A DNA stretch of 64,000 nucleotides from Pseudaquabacterium terrae (GCF_013266755.1 NZ_JABRWJ010000002.1:558001-622000), one strand, 5' to 3'; numbered from the stretch's first letter, positions 1-9,209 are shown. Numbers and translations: made by a program. The notes: a model not told the origin generated them from the sequence alone.

Positions 1-336
1 CGCGCCGCGCCGTTGTCGGCGCTGGATCGGGCAAGGGGGAGGGCTGGCATGCGAACCGCGGGCTTCGACGCGGACGACAGAGTGGACGACGATGATGAAT
101 CATCGGCCCGCTCTGCCGCCCATGAGCTGGTTTCTTCCCAATGACGGGACGGCTGTTGCGACGTGTCTCTTTCACCTGGCCCGCGCTGCCGCGCCGTCGC
201 TACGGCGAGGGCGCCTGCCGCTCGGTTCACAGGTGTTGCATCAACGCTTGTCGGCTGGCCTGGTACGGCCGGCCACCACGAGAACACCGCGGATGCCCGG
301 GTAAACTCTGAAAAATCAAGCACTTACGGCGAAATC
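1..336. other. Non-coding leader region upstream of rluC
   Basis: I see no convincing gene in this stretch. Short open frames exist, but they lack a ribosome binding site and recognisable protein content. In related Burkholderiales rluC usually lies divergently next to rne (RNase E). By that synteny this may be the shared control region and the long 5' leader of a minus-strand rne lying left of the window, but nothing here proves it. A TATAAG hexamer at 351-356 could be a -10 element for rluC. If so, translation would begin after it, at one of the in-frame GTG codons at 397, 403 or 412. Confidence 0.4.
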
Positions 337-1428
337 GTGGTCCGGGGCATTATAAGCAGCAAACTGTCACCCGAGGTTCACACTGCTGGCGCCGCGGTGG
401 CGGTGCGCCGCGTGATCGTCGATGAAGCGGGTGAAGGCCAGCGGCTCGACAACTTCCTGCTGCGCATCCTGAAGGGCGTGCCGAAGACGCATGTCTACCG
501 CGTGATCCGCTCGGGCGAGGTGCGCGTCAACAAGGGCCGCGCGGCGGCCGATACGCGGTTGGCGATCGGCGACGAGGTGCGCGTGCCGCCGGTGCGCGTG
601 GCTGCGCCGGCCGCTGGCGCAAAGGCGGCGCCGCCGCGCGAATTCCCGGTGCTGTTCGAGGACGAGCACCTGCTGGCGATTCACAAGCCCGCCGGCGTCG
701 CGGTGCACGGCGGCTCGGGCGTCAGCTTCGGCGTCATCGAGCAGCTGCGTCGGGCGCGGCCCGAGGCCAAGTTCCTCGAGCTCGTGCACCGGCTCGACAA
801 GGAAACCTCGGGCATCCTGCTGCTGGCCAAGAAGCGCAGCGCACTGACCGCGCTGCAAGAGCAGTTCCGCACGCGCGAGACCGACAAGACCTACGCGGCG
901 CTGGTGATCGGCCGCTGGCCGGCGAAGCTGAAGGTGATCGACGTCGCGCTGCACAAGACGCTCGATGCCGCCGGCGAGCGCCACGTGCGCGCGGTGGATG
1001 CCGATCACGAGGACGGCCGGCGCTCGATCACGCTGGTGCGCATCGCGCAGAGCTTCGAGCAGTACACGCTGCTCGACGTGACGATCAAGACCGGCCGCAC
1101 GCACCAGATCCGCGTGCACCTGGCGCATGCCGGCCATGCGATCGTCGGCGACGACAAGTACGGCGACTTCGAGCTGAACAAGCAGTTTGCGCGCGGCGAA
1201 GCGCTGGCCGGCGCGCGTTTCGGCCGCATGTTCCTGCATGCGAAGCAGCTGGCCTTCGACCATCCGGCCAGCGGCGAGCGGATCGTGCTGGAGGCGAAGC
1301 TGCCGCCCGAATGCGTCACACTGACCACCCGGCTGTCAGAAGGCCCCCAGGCGACCGCTTCGCGGCCGCCGCCCCCCAAGGGGGTCGGGTCGTCCGGCAA
1401 AGCCGGCCCGACCCGAGAGCCGCACTGA
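337..1428 (+). CDS. rluC: 23S rRNA pseudouridine synthase, RluC type
   Basis: This is a pseudouridine synthase of the RluA family, best matching RluC, which modifies U955, U2504 and U2580 of 23S rRNA. An N-terminal S4 RNA-binding domain (around RLDNFLLRILKGVP) is followed by the catalytic domain, with the diagnostic HRLDKETSG motif carrying the catalytic Asp and the later KTGRTHQIRVHL motif. The start is uncertain. I chose the GTG at 337, in frame and about 35 residues before the S4 domain; GTGs at 397-412 are alternatives, and an ATG at 163 looks too far upstream. The last roughly 30 residues (from about LSEGPQA) lie in a GC-rich repeat element described separately, so the C-terminus is probably an acquired extension. 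The next gene starts 7 bases downstream. Confidence 0.88.
   Translation: MVRGIISSKLSPEVHTAGAAVAVRRVIVDEAGEGQRLDNFLLRILKGVPKTHVYRVIRSGEVRVNKGRAAADTRLAIGDEVRVPPVRVAAPAAGAKAAPPREFPVLFEDEHLLAIHKPAGVAVHGGSGVSFGVIEQLRRARPEAKFLELVHRLDKETSGILLLAKKRSALTALQEQFRTRETDKTYAALVIGRWPAKLKVIDVALHKTLDAAGERHVRAVDADHEDGRRSITLVRIAQSFEQYTLLDVTIKTGRTHQIRVHLAHAGHAIVGDDKYGDFELNKQFARGEALAGARFGRMFLHAKQLAFDHPASGERIVLEAKLPPECVTLTTRLSEGPQATASRPPPPKGVGSSGKAGPTREPH
1341..1416 (-). repeat. GC-rich dispersed repeat, copy 1 (inside rluC 3' end)
   Basis: On the minus strand this reads as a hairpin (gggtcgggccggc, ttt loop, gccggacgaccc) followed by ccccccttgggggg-type symmetry and a tgggggcc end. The same order of blocks recurs on the plus strand at 9210-9280. 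Here the element overlaps the final codons of rluC and encodes a low-complexity tail with a run of four prolines. I infer a dispersed intergenic repeat of the kind common in this bacterial order that has run into the gene. Confidence 0.55.
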
Positions 1429-1435
1429 ATCCCCG

Positions 1436-2101
1436 ATGAGTCTTCGTCCCCGCCGCTTCGACCTGATCGCCTTCGATTGGGACGGCACGCTGTTCGATTC
1501 CACCGCGCTGATCGTGCGCTGCATCCAGGGCGCCTGCCGCGACATCGGTGCCGCGGTGCCGAGCGACCAGGACGCCGCCTATGTCATCGGCCTGGGCCTG
1601 CAGGACGCGCTGCAGCATGCCGTGCCGGGGCTGTCGCCGGAGCGCTATCCCGAGCTCGGCCGGCGCTACCGCCACCACTACGTCGCCCGACAGCATGAGC
1701 TGTTGCTGTTCCCCGGCACGCTGCCGATGCTGCAGGCGCTGAAGGCGCGCAACCACTGGCTGGCGGTGGCCACGGGAAAAAGCCGGCGCGGCCTCGACGA
1801 GGCGCTGCAGACGGCGCAGCTCGAGGGCGTGTTCGACGGCAGCCGCACCGCCGACGAGACCGCCAGCAAGCCGAATCCGCTGATGCTGCAGCAGCTGATG
1901 CGCGAGTTCGGCGTCGATGCCGAGCGCACGCTGATGATCGGCGACACGACCCACGATCTGCAGATGGCGCGCAATGCCGGCACGGCGGCGGTCGGCGTCG
2001 CCTTCGGCGCGCACGACCACGCCGCGTTCGCCGAGTTCGCGCCGCTGCACGTCGCCCATTCGACCGACGCGCTGCATGCCTGGCTGGCCGAGCATGCCTG
2101 A
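1436..2101 (+). CDS. HAD-superfamily phosphatase (phosphoglycolate phosphatase-like)
   Basis: A 221-residue haloacid dehalogenase-type hydrolase. HAD motif I, FDWDGTLFDS, with the nucleophile Asp and the acid/base Asp two residues later, lies near residues 13-22. Motif II lies in LAVATGKS, and motifs III/IV in SKPNPLM and MIGDTTHDLQMA. The helical cap between motifs I and II matches the Gph/phosphoglycolate phosphatase group. In Burkholderiales this gene commonly sits between rluC and a Rieske gene, as here. The ATG at 1436 follows rluC by 7 bases. The stop overlaps the next start by 8 bases (ATGCCTGA), so translation is probably coupled. The true substrate cannot be read from the sequence. 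Confidence 0.85.
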   Translation: MSLRPRRFDLIAFDWDGTLFDSTALIVRCIQGACRDIGAAVPSDQDAAYVIGLGLQDALQHAVPGLSPERYPELGRRYRHHYVARQHELLLFPGTLPMLQALKARNHWLAVATGKSRRGLDEALQTAQLEGVFDGSRTADETASKPNPLMLQQLMREFGVDAERTLMIGDTTHDLQMARNAGTAAVGVAFGAHDHAAFAEFAPLHVAHSTDALHAWLAEHA

Positions 2102-2510
2102 GGTTACGCCGCGGCCCGACGCGCTACCGCTGTGTGCCGCCGGCGAGCTGGTCGAGCGCGGCCAGGCGCTGCTCTTCGACGTGCTGCTGTGGGGCCAGCC
2201 GGCGCGCGCCTTCGCGCTGCGCTACGAGGGCCGCGTGGTCGCCTACATCAACCGCTGCGCGCACGTGCCGGTCGAGATGGACTGGCAGCCGGGCGAGTTC
2301 CTCGACATCGACAAGCGCTGGATCGTCTGCTCGATCCACGGCGCGAGCTACGAGCCGCTCGGTGGCCACTGCGTCGCCGGACCCTGCGGCCGCGGCCGCC
2401 TGATGCCCGTCGACGTGCACGAGGCCGCAGGCCGGGTGTATTGGTATCCTTCCCGCGATGTCCGGCCGGTGATCTTCGACGAACCCGCGGCTCCTTTCTC
2501 TCCCGCCTGA
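2094..2510 (+). CDS. Rieske [2Fe-2S] domain protein
   Basis: A 138-residue protein made almost entirely of a Rieske ferredoxin-like domain. The two cluster-binding motifs are visible: C-A-H in NRCAHVPVEMDW, and C-x2-H in CSIHGASYEPLGGHC. No membrane anchor or catalytic domain is fused, so it resembles stand-alone Rieske proteins that pass electrons or act as accessory ferredoxins; its partner is unknown. The start ATG at 2094 lies inside the end of the HAD gene (8-base overlap). The sppA-like gene begins 10 bases after its stop, which makes rluC, HAD, Rieske and sppA one likely transcript. Confidence 0.87.
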   Translation: MPEVTPRPDALPLCAAGELVERGQALLFDVLLWGQPARAFALRYEGRVVAYINRCAHVPVEMDWQPGEFLDIDKRWIVCSIHGASYEPLGGHCVAGPCGRGRLMPVDVHEAAGRVYWYPSRDVRPVIFDEPAAPFSPA

Positions 2511-2520
2511 TCGGCACACC

Positions 2521-3528
2521 ATGAGCTCCCCCGCAGACGATCCGCTCCCCGAGGCCCCGCTGCCGCCCGCAGCCCAACCGGCCCGCGGCCCGATCGCCGT
2601 GCCCTCGCCCGGGATCGAGCAGGCGCTGGAGCGGCTGGCGCGCGAGCTGCTCCAGGAGCGCCGCCTCGAACGCCGCTGGCGCAGCACCATCCGCCTCGCC
2701 TGGCTGGTGCTGGTGATCGGCGTGCTGTGGACGGTGTTCGCGCAGCGCACCCATCACGCTGGGCCGAACGGGCCGCACACCGCGCTGGTCGACGTGCGCG
2801 GCGAGATCGCGCCGGACAGCGAGGCCAGCGCCGAGCAGCTGATCGCCGCGCTGCGCCAGGCCTTCGAGGACAACGGCGCGCAGGCCATCGTGCTGCGCAT
2901 CAACAGCCCCGGCGGCAGCCCCGTGCAGGCCGGCATCGTCAACGACGAGATCCGCCGCCTGAAGGCCAAGCACCAGAAGAAGGTCTATGCCGTCGTCGAG
3001 GAGATGTGCGCCTCGGGCGCCTACTACATCGCCGTTGCTGCCGACGAGATCTTCGTCGACAAGGCGAGCCTGGTCGGCTCGATCGGCGTGCTGATGGACG
3101 GCTTCGGTGTCGCCGGGCTGATGGACAAGCTCGGCGTCGAGCGCCGCCTGCTGACTGCCGGCGAGAACAAAGGCATGCTCGATCCGTTTTCGCCGCAGAA
3201 CGAGCGCCACAAGGCCTATGCGCAGGCGATGATCGACCAGATCCACCGCCAGTTCATCGCCGTCGTCAAGGACGGCCGTGGCAAGCGCCTCAAGGACGGG
3301 CCGGACGTTTTCTCCGGCCTGTTCTGGAACGGCGAAGAGGCCGTCAAGCTCGGCCTGGCGGATCGCTTCGGCAACCTCGATTCGGTCGCGCGCGATGTGA
3401 TCAAGGCCGAAGAGGTGATCGACTACACGCCGCGCGACAACGTGGCCGAGCGCCTGGCCAAGCGTTTTGGCGCGGCGGTCGGCGAAGGGGCGGTGCGTGC
3501 GCTGGGGTTCGGTGGACGGTTGCGCTGA
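2521..3528 (+). CDS. sppA: S49 family signal peptide peptidase, SppA-like
   Basis: A 335-residue short-form SppA/SohB peptidase that degrades signal peptides and membrane-released fragments in the cell envelope. An N-terminal proline-rich stretch is followed by one membrane helix (about residues 58-77, TIRLAWLVLVIGVLWTVF). The catalytic Ser is residue 165 in the CASGAYY motif. The general-base Lys is residue 217 in GENKGML. The spacing of 52 equals the Ser147/Lys199 spacing known for Bacillus subtilis SppA. The INSPGGS motif of the ClpP/crotonase fold is also present. The ATG at 2521 follows the Rieske stop by 10 bases. Confidence 0.9.
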   Translation: MSSPADDPLPEAPLPPAAQPARGPIAVPSPGIEQALERLARELLQERRLERRWRSTIRLAWLVLVIGVLWTVFAQRTHHAGPNGPHTALVDVRGEIAPDSEASAEQLIAALRQAFEDNGAQAIVLRINSPGGSPVQAGIVNDEIRRLKAKHQKKVYAVVEEMCASGAYYIAVAADEIFVDKASLVGSIGVLMDGFGVAGLMDKLGVERRLLTAGENKGMLDPFSPQNERHKAYAQAMIDQIHRQFIAVVKDGRGKRLKDGPDVFSGLFWNGEEAVKLGLADRFGNLDSVARDVIKAEEVIDYTPRDNVAERLAKRFGAAVGEGAVRALGFGGRLR

Positions 3529-3576
3529 CGTTCGCGGTGGCGTGTGACCCCGCATTGCGGGACCAGGAGGACTGAG

Positions 3577-6378
3577 ATGGGACAAGAAGGACAAGCCGCG
3601 CGGCCGGCACTGCGGCGCGCCGGTTGGGCGGCGTTGGCGTTGGCAGCCGCGCTGGCCGCCGGCTGCGGCGGCAAGAGCGAAGCCGAGCTGATGACGTCGG
3701 CCAAGGCCTACCTGGAGAAGCGGGACCCGAAGGCCGCGACGATCCAGCTGAAGAACCTGCTCGAGAAGAACCCGCAATCCGCCGAAGCGCGCTTCCTGCT
3801 CGGGCAGGCGCTGCTCGACGGCGGCGACCCGGTCGGCGCCGAGGTCGAGCTGCGGCGCGCGCTCGAGTACCGCCACCCGGAAGCGGCGGTGATCCCGGCG
3901 CGCGCCCGTGCGCTGCTGGCGCTGGGTCAGCCGCGCAAGGTGATCGACGACTACGGGCAGACCGATCTGAACGACCCGAAGGCGGACGTCGAGCTGCAGG
4001 TCGCGCTGGCCCGCGCCTACGCGACGCTCGGCACCAACGACGAGGCGCAGGCGGCGGTCGACAAGGCGCTCGGCATGTCGGCGGGCCATGCGTCGGCGGT
4101 GGTGATGGATGCCAAGCTCAAGGCAGTGGCCGGCAACGTCGATGGCGCGCTGGCGGCGATCGACGGCCTGCTGCAGCGCGCGCCGGAGAACACCGACGCG
4201 CTGCAGTTCAAGGCCGACCTGCTGCTGCACGGCAAGGGTGATCGCCCTGGCGCATTGGCGCTGTACCGCAAGGCGCTGGCGATCCGGGGCGACCTGGTCG
4301 AGGCGCACGGCGCGGTCTTCTCGGTGCTGCTGGCCGACAAGGACAACGCCGGCGCCGGCAAGCAGCTCGAGGAGCTGCGCAAGATCCGGCCGACCCATCC
4401 GCACACCCGCTACATGGAGGCGCAGTTCGCGTTCGCGAGCCGCGACTACAAGAAGGCCCAGGAACAGCTGCAGGCGCTGCTGCGCATGGCGCCCGACAGC
4501 GTGCGCGTGCTGCAGCTGGCCGGGGCGGTCGAGCTGCAGCAGGGCGCGCTGCCGCAGGCCGAGACGCTGCTGGCGCGCGCGGTGCAGCATGCCCCCGGCT
4601 CGGTCGATGCGCGCCGGCTGCTGGCCGAGGTCTACCTGCGCTCACGCCAGCCGGCGAAGGCGCTGGCGACGCTGAAACCGCTGCTCGAGCGCAAGCCGAG
4701 CGCCGAGGTGCTGGCGCTGGCCGCGCAGGCCTACCTGCTCGAAGGGGACGCCAAGGCCGCCGAGCAGATGTTCGTCAAGGCCGCGCAGATCAAGCCCGAT
4801 GACAAGCGGCTGAATGCGGCGGTTGCGTTGTCGCAGCTCGGCCGCGGCAATCCGGACGCGGCGTTCGGCGAACTGCAGAAGCTGGCGGCCGCCGACGAGG
4901 GCCGCTCGGTCGACATGGCCTTGATCAGCGCGCGCATCCAGCGCCGCGAGTTCGACGGCGCGCTGAAGGCCATCGATGCGCTCGAACGCAAGCAGGCCGA
5001 CAGCCCGATCCCGGCGGTGCTGCGCGGCCGCGTGCTGGCGATGAAGAAGGATTTCGCCGGTGCACGCAAGGCTTTCGAAGCGGCCGTCGCGCGGGATGCG
5101 AAGTACCTGCCGGCGGTGGCCGGCCTGGCCGCGCTGGACCTGCAGGACAAGCAGCCGGCGGCGGCGCAGCAGCGCTTCGAGGCGGTGCTGAAGCTCGATC
5201 CGAAGAACGTGCCGGCGCTGCTCGCGCTGGCCGAGCTGAAGCAGCGTGCCGGCGCCGGCAGCGCCGACGTCGGCAAGCTGTTCGCCGACGCGGTGCGCGT
5301 CAACCCCAACGATGCGCAGGCGCGCCTGGCGCAGATCGACTTCCTGACGCGGGCGCAGGACGCCAAGGGCGCGCTTTCCGCCGCGCAGGCCGCGGCCGCC
5401 GCGCTGCCGACCAACCTGGACATCCTCGATCGCCTGGGCCGCGCGCAGCTGGCCGCCGGTGACCGCGAGCAGGCCAAAAGCAGCTTCGCGAAGATCGTCT
5501 CGCTGCGTCCGGACGCCGCCGTCGGCCACCTCGGCCTGGCGACGACGCACATGGCGTCCGGCGACGCCGATTCGGCCGAGCGTTCGGCGCGCAAGGCGAT
5601 CGAGAAGGAACCCGACTCGGTGGCCGGGCACCGCATGGTGATCGCCATCCAGTTGCGCCAGAAGCAGCCGCAGAAGGCGATCGAGACGGCGCGCCAGCTG
5701 CAGAAGCGCCGGCCCGACGATGGTGTCGGCTTCCTCGCCGAGGGCGAGATCGAAGCCTCGCAGAAGCACTGGGACCCGGCGATCGCCGCGTTCCGCAATG
5801 CGCTCGGCAAGACTGACGCCAGCACCGCGGCGACGCGGCTGCATGCCGCGCTGCTGGGTTCGCAACGCCCGCCCGAGGCGCAGCGTTTCGCCGACAGCTG
5901 GCTCAAGGACCATCCCACCGACGCCGCGTTTCGCCTCTACCTGGGCGACGCCGCGCTGGCGATGAACGACCTGCCGGCGGCCGAGGCGCGCTACCAGGAC
6001 GTGCTGCAGCGCCAGCCCGACAACGCCATCGCGCTGAACAACGTCGCCTGGCTGAAGATGCGCCAGAAGAAGCCCGGCGCGCTGGAGTTCGCCGAGCGCG
6101 CCGTTGCCGCCGCGCCGAACCAGCCGGCGCTGATGGACACGCTGGCGATGGTGCTGTCGGCCGAACGCCAGCATCCGCGCGCGATCGAGCTGCAGAAGCA
6201 GGTCGTCGCGCAGGCGCCGCAGGTGCAGGGCTTCCGCCTGAACCTGGCCAAGATCTACCTCGAGGCCGGCGACAAGAAACAGGCCCGCACCGAGCTCGAG
6301 CCGCTGGTCAAGCTCGGCAAGGATTTCGTCGGTCACGCCGAAGTGGCGCAACTCGTGAAGAAGATCGAAGGCGGCTGA
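3577..6378 (+). CDS. prsT: TPR-repeat lipoprotein, PEP-CTERM/PrsT-like
   Basis: A 933-residue exported lipoprotein. Residues 1-30 form a signal peptide ending in a lipobox (LAAGC, Cys30). The rest is a long array of tetratricopeptide repeats from about residue 45 to the end. Length, lipobox and repeat content match PrsT, the TPR lipoprotein associated with exosortase/PEP-CTERM protein sorting and exopolysaccharide export. The assignment rests on overall resemblance, since TPR proteins are hard to tell apart. I chose the ATG at 3577 because AGGAGG lies six bases upstream; a GTG at 3544 is in frame but lacks this. No exosortase, PEP-CTERM protein or polysaccharide gene is nearby. The fbpC gene converges 4 bases beyond the stop. 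Confidence 0.72.
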   Translation: MGQEGQAARPALRRAGWAALALAAALAAGCGGKSEAELMTSAKAYLEKRDPKAATIQLKNLLEKNPQSAEARFLLGQALLDGGDPVGAEVELRRALEYRHPEAAVIPARARALLALGQPRKVIDDYGQTDLNDPKADVELQVALARAYATLGTNDEAQAAVDKALGMSAGHASAVVMDAKLKAVAGNVDGALAAIDGLLQRAPENTDALQFKADLLLHGKGDRPGALALYRKALAIRGDLVEAHGAVFSVLLADKDNAGAGKQLEELRKIRPTHPHTRYMEAQFAFASRDYKKAQEQLQALLRMAPDSVRVLQLAGAVELQQGALPQAETLLARAVQHAPGSVDARRLLAEVYLRSRQPAKALATLKPLLERKPSAEVLALAAQAYLLEGDAKAAEQMFVKAAQIKPDDKRLNAAVALSQLGRGNPDAAFGELQKLAAADEGRSVDMALISARIQRREFDGALKAIDALERKQADSPIPAVLRGRVLAMKKDFAGARKAFEAAVARDAKYLPAVAGLAALDLQDKQPAAAQQRFEAVLKLDPKNVPALLALAELKQRAGAGSADVGKLFADAVRVNPNDAQARLAQIDFLTRAQDAKGALSAAQAAAAALPTNLDILDRLGRAQLAAGDREQAKSSFAKIVSLRPDAAVGHLGLATTHMASGDADSAERSARKAIEKEPDSVAGHRMVIAIQLRQKQPQKAIETARQLQKRRPDDGVGFLAEGEIEASQKHWDPAIAAFRNALGKTDASTAATRLHAALLGSQRPPEAQRFADSWLKDHPTDAAFRLYLGDAALAMNDLPAAEARYQDVLQRQPDNAIALNNVAWLKMRQKKPGALEFAERAVAAAPNQPALMDTLAMVLSAERQHPRAIELQKQVVAQAPQVQGFRLNLAKIYLEAGDKKQARTELEPLVKLGKDFVGHAEVAQLVKKIEGG

Positions 6379-6382
6379 TCGA

Positions 6383-7483
6383 TCAGGCGCACTGCGCGGC
6401 GCCTTCGCGCCGGAACGCCACCACGTGGTCGAGCTCCAGGCGGATGCCGATGCGCTCGCCGATCGCGTGGTTGTGGTGCGAGGGCACCAGTGACAGCACC
6501 GTCGCGCCGCTGGCCAGGCGCAGCGTGTACAGGAACTCGGCGCCGCGGAAGGCCTTGGCCAGCACCTCGGCGGTGACCGGGCTCAGGTCGTCGTGGATCA
6601 CGTCGTCGGGGCGCAGCAGCACGTCGACCGCGCAGCCCTGCGGGCAGAGGTCGCCGTGTTCGGTGCAGGTCACCGGCTGCGGGCTGTGCACCAGCCCGAG
6701 CTCGAGCTGCAGCTGCCGGTCGCCGGCGACGATGCCGGTCACGAAGGTGCCCTGGCCGACGAAGTCGGCGACGAAGCGGTTGCCCGGCCGGTGGTACAGG
6801 TTGTAGGCCGAGTCCCATTGCTGGATGCGACCCTCGCTCATCACGCCGATGTCGTCGGCGATCGCGAAGGCCTCGTGCTGGTCGTGCGTGACCATCAGCG
6901 CAGTGATGCCGGCGCTCTTCAGCAGGTGGCGCAGCTCCAGCCCGAGGCGCTCGCGCAGCTCGATGTCGAGGTTCGCGAACGGCTCGTCGAGCAGCAGCAG
7001 CCGCGGCTCGGGCGCCAGCGCGCGGGCCAGCGCAACACGCTGCTGCTGGCCGCCCGAGAGCTCGTGCGGATAACGCCGCGCGGCGTGCGCCAGACCCACG
7101 GTCTCGAGCATGCGCAGCGCGCGCCCGGCGGCGTCGGGCTGGCGCTGCAGGCCGAAACGCACGTTGTCGAGCACCGTCAGGTGCGGAAACAGCGCGTGGT
7201 CCTGGAACACCATGCCGACGCGCCGTTCTTCCGGTGGCCGCTGCAATTGCACGCTGGCAACCGTCTCGCCGCCGAGCTCGATGTGCCCGGCCAGCAGCGG
7301 CTCGAAGCCGGCGATCGCGCGCAGCACCGTGGTCTTGCCGCAGCCCGAAGGACCCAGCAGGCAGCCGATGGTGCCGGCGGGCAGGGTGATCGACAGCTCC
7401 TCGACGACGGCACGCCGGCCGTAGCCCACGCTGACCCGATCGACGACGAGCCAGGCAGGCGCGGCGGACATCGCGCGCATCAT
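6383..7483 (-). CDS. fbpC: Iron(III) ABC transporter ATP-binding protein
   Basis: A 366-residue ATPase that energises ferric-ion import with FbpB. Walker A is GPSGCGKTT, the signature is LSGGQQQRVALARAL, and Walker B is LLLLDEPFANLD, followed by a switch His in MVTHDQHEA. The C-terminal ~130 residues are a TOBE-type regulatory extension typical of FbpC/PotA transporters. Two adjacent ATGs (7483, 7480) follow an AGGGGC-like ribosome site; I used the first, and a third in-frame ATG lies at 7471. It is transcribed divergently from the permease gene only 44 bases away, so both promoters must lie in that short gap or overlap the coding ends. Confidence 0.88.
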   Translation of the reverse strand: MMRAMSAAPAWLVVDRVSVGYGRRAVVEELSITLPAGTIGCLLGPSGCGKTTVLRAIAGFEPLLAGHIELGGETVASVQLQRPPEERRVGMVFQDHALFPHLTVLDNVRFGLQRQPDAAGRALRMLETVGLAHAARRYPHELSGGQQQRVALARALAPEPRLLLLDEPFANLDIELRERLGLELRHLLKSAGITALMVTHDQHEAFAIADDIGVMSEGRIQQWDSAYNLYHRPGNRFVADFVGQGTFVTGIVAGDRQLQLELGLVHSPQPVTCTEHGDLCPQGCAVDVLLRPDDVIHDDLSPVTAEVLAKAFRGAEFLYTLRLASGATVLSLVPSHHNHAIGERIGIRLELDHVVAFRREGAAQCA

Positions 7484-7527
7484 AGGGGCGCCCCTGCGGC
7501 GCGGCAGCGCGCCGATACACTGCGCCG

Positions 7528-9204
7528 GTGCCGTCCCCGTCCCTCGCGCTGCGCCTGCGTCCCGTCGTCGAACTGCCCTGGTTGAAGCTGTGCGCGCTGG
7601 CCGCGGCGGCGCTGGTCGCCGCGCCGCTGCTGTCGGTCGGGATGAACGTCTTTGCCGGCGGCACCGGCGCCACCTGGGCCCATCTGGCGGCCACCGTGTT
7701 GCCCGACTACGTGGTGACGACGCTGCTGCTGTGCCTGGGCGTGGCCCTCGGTGTCGCGGCGCTGGGTGTCGGCGCGGCCTGGCTGGTGACGCGCCATGAA
7801 TTTCCGCTGCGTGCGCAGTTCGAGTGGGCGCTGGTGCTGCCGCTGGCGATGCCGGCCTACGTGATGGCCTACACCTACACCGACCTGCTGCAGTACGTCG
7901 GGCCGGTGCAGGGCGCGTTGCGCGAGGCCTTCGGCTGGCGCCGCGCCGACTACTGGTTCCCCGACGTGCGTTCCACCGGCGGCGCGGTGCTGATGTTCTC
8001 GCTGGTGCTGTACCCGTACGTCTACATGCTCGCGCGCACCGCCTTCCTCGAGCGCGCTGGCGGGCTGGTCGAGGTGGCGCGGGCGATGGGGCTGACGCCG
8101 TGGCAGGGCTTCGTGCGCGTGTCGCTGCCGCTGGCGCGGCCGGCGATCGCCGGCGGCATGGCACTGGCGCTGATGGAAACGCTGGCCGACTACGGCACGG
8201 TCTCGTACTTCGCGGTGCAGACCTTCACGACCGGCATCTACCGCGCCTGGTTCTCGCTCGGCGACCGCGTCGCCGCGGCGCAGCTGGCGCTGGCGCTGCT
8301 GGCCTTCGTGATCGGGGTGCTGGTGCTGGAGCGGCTGTCGCGCGGCCGCTCGCGCTTCCACGACACCACGCTGCGCCGCAGCGGCGTTTCGCGCAGCCCG
8401 CTGCATGGTGCCCAGGCGCTGCTGGCGCTGCTGGCCTGCGTGCTGCCGCTGGTGCTCGGCTTCCTGCTGCCGGCCGGGCTGCTGCTCGAGATGGCGTGGA
8501 GCGAAGGCGATGCGCAGTTCGGGCCGCGCTTCTTCGCGCTCGCCGGCAACAGCGTGCTGTTGTCCGGCCTGACGGCGCTGCTGGCGGTCGGCTTGGCGCT
8601 GCTGATTGCCTACGCCGCGCGCAGCCACGCCGGCCCGGCGATGCGCTGGGCGCACCGCGTCGTCGGGCTCGGTTATGCGCTGCCCGGCTCGGTGATCGCC
8701 GTCGGCGTGCTGATCCCGGTGACGCGACTGGACCACCTGATCGCCACGCTGCTGCGCGAGACGCTGCACGTCGAGGCCGGGCTGCTGTTCACCGGCACGA
8801 TCGCCGCGCTGGTCTACGCCTGCCTGGTGCGCTACCTGACCGCCGCGGTGCAGACGGTCGATGCGGGCCTGTCGAAGATCACGCCGCACATGGACGATGC
8901 GGCTCGCAGCCTCGGCCACGGCCCGGGCGCGACGCTGCGCCGCGTGCACCTGCCGCTGCTGCGCGGCAGCGTGCTGACCGCCGCGCTGCTGGTGTTCATC
9001 GACGTGATGAAGGAGCTGCCGGCGACGCTGGTCATGCGCCCCTTCAACTTCAATACGCTGGCCACGCAGGCCTACACGCTGGCCTCCGACGAGCGCCTGG
9101 CCGAAGCCTCGACCGCGGCGCTGGCGATCGTCGTGGTCGGGCTGCTGCCGATGATGCTGCTGTGCCGGCAGATCGCGAAGGGGCAGGCGGTCTCGGCACA
9201 TTAG
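7528..9204 (+). CDS. fbpB: Iron(III) ABC transporter permease
   Basis: A 558-residue inner-membrane permease built as two fused half-permeases. Each half has about six hydrophobic helices, and each carries an EAA-type cytoplasmic loop (EVARAMGLTPWQGF and DDAARSLGHGPGATL). This two-in-one organisation is characteristic of FbpB/SfuB ferric-iron transporters. Translation appears to begin at the GTG at 7528. The gene is divergent from fbpC and convergent with fbpA, so the three subunits of one transporter come from at least three separate transcripts. A strong hairpin region follows the stop. Confidence 0.9.
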   Translation: MPSPSLALRLRPVVELPWLKLCALAAAALVAAPLLSVGMNVFAGGTGATWAHLAATVLPDYVVTTLLLCLGVALGVAALGVGAAWLVTRHEFPLRAQFEWALVLPLAMPAYVMAYTYTDLLQYVGPVQGALREAFGWRRADYWFPDVRSTGGAVLMFSLVLYPYVYMLARTAFLERAGGLVEVARAMGLTPWQGFVRVSLPLARPAIAGGMALALMETLADYGTVSYFAVQTFTTGIYRAWFSLGDRVAAAQLALALLAFVIGVLVLERLSRGRSRFHDTTLRRSGVSRSPLHGAQALLALLACVLPLVLGFLLPAGLLLEMAWSEGDAQFGPRFFALAGNSVLLSGLTALLAVGLALLIAYAARSHAGPAMRWAHRVVGLGYALPGSVIAVGVLIPVTRLDHLIATLLRETLHVEAGLLFTGTIAALVYACLVRYLTAAVQTVDAGLSKITPHMDDAARSLGHGPGATLRRVHLPLLRGSVLTAALLVFIDVMKELPATLVMRPFNFNTLATQAYTLASDERLAEASTAALAIVVVGLLPMMLLCRQIAKGQAVSAH

Positions 9205-9209
9205 GGGCT

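Noticed and set aside
2248-4590. Minus-strand frame of about 780 codons opposite sppA and the TPR gene
   Set aside because: Antisense of genes with strong motifs and ribosome sites; no recognisable protein.
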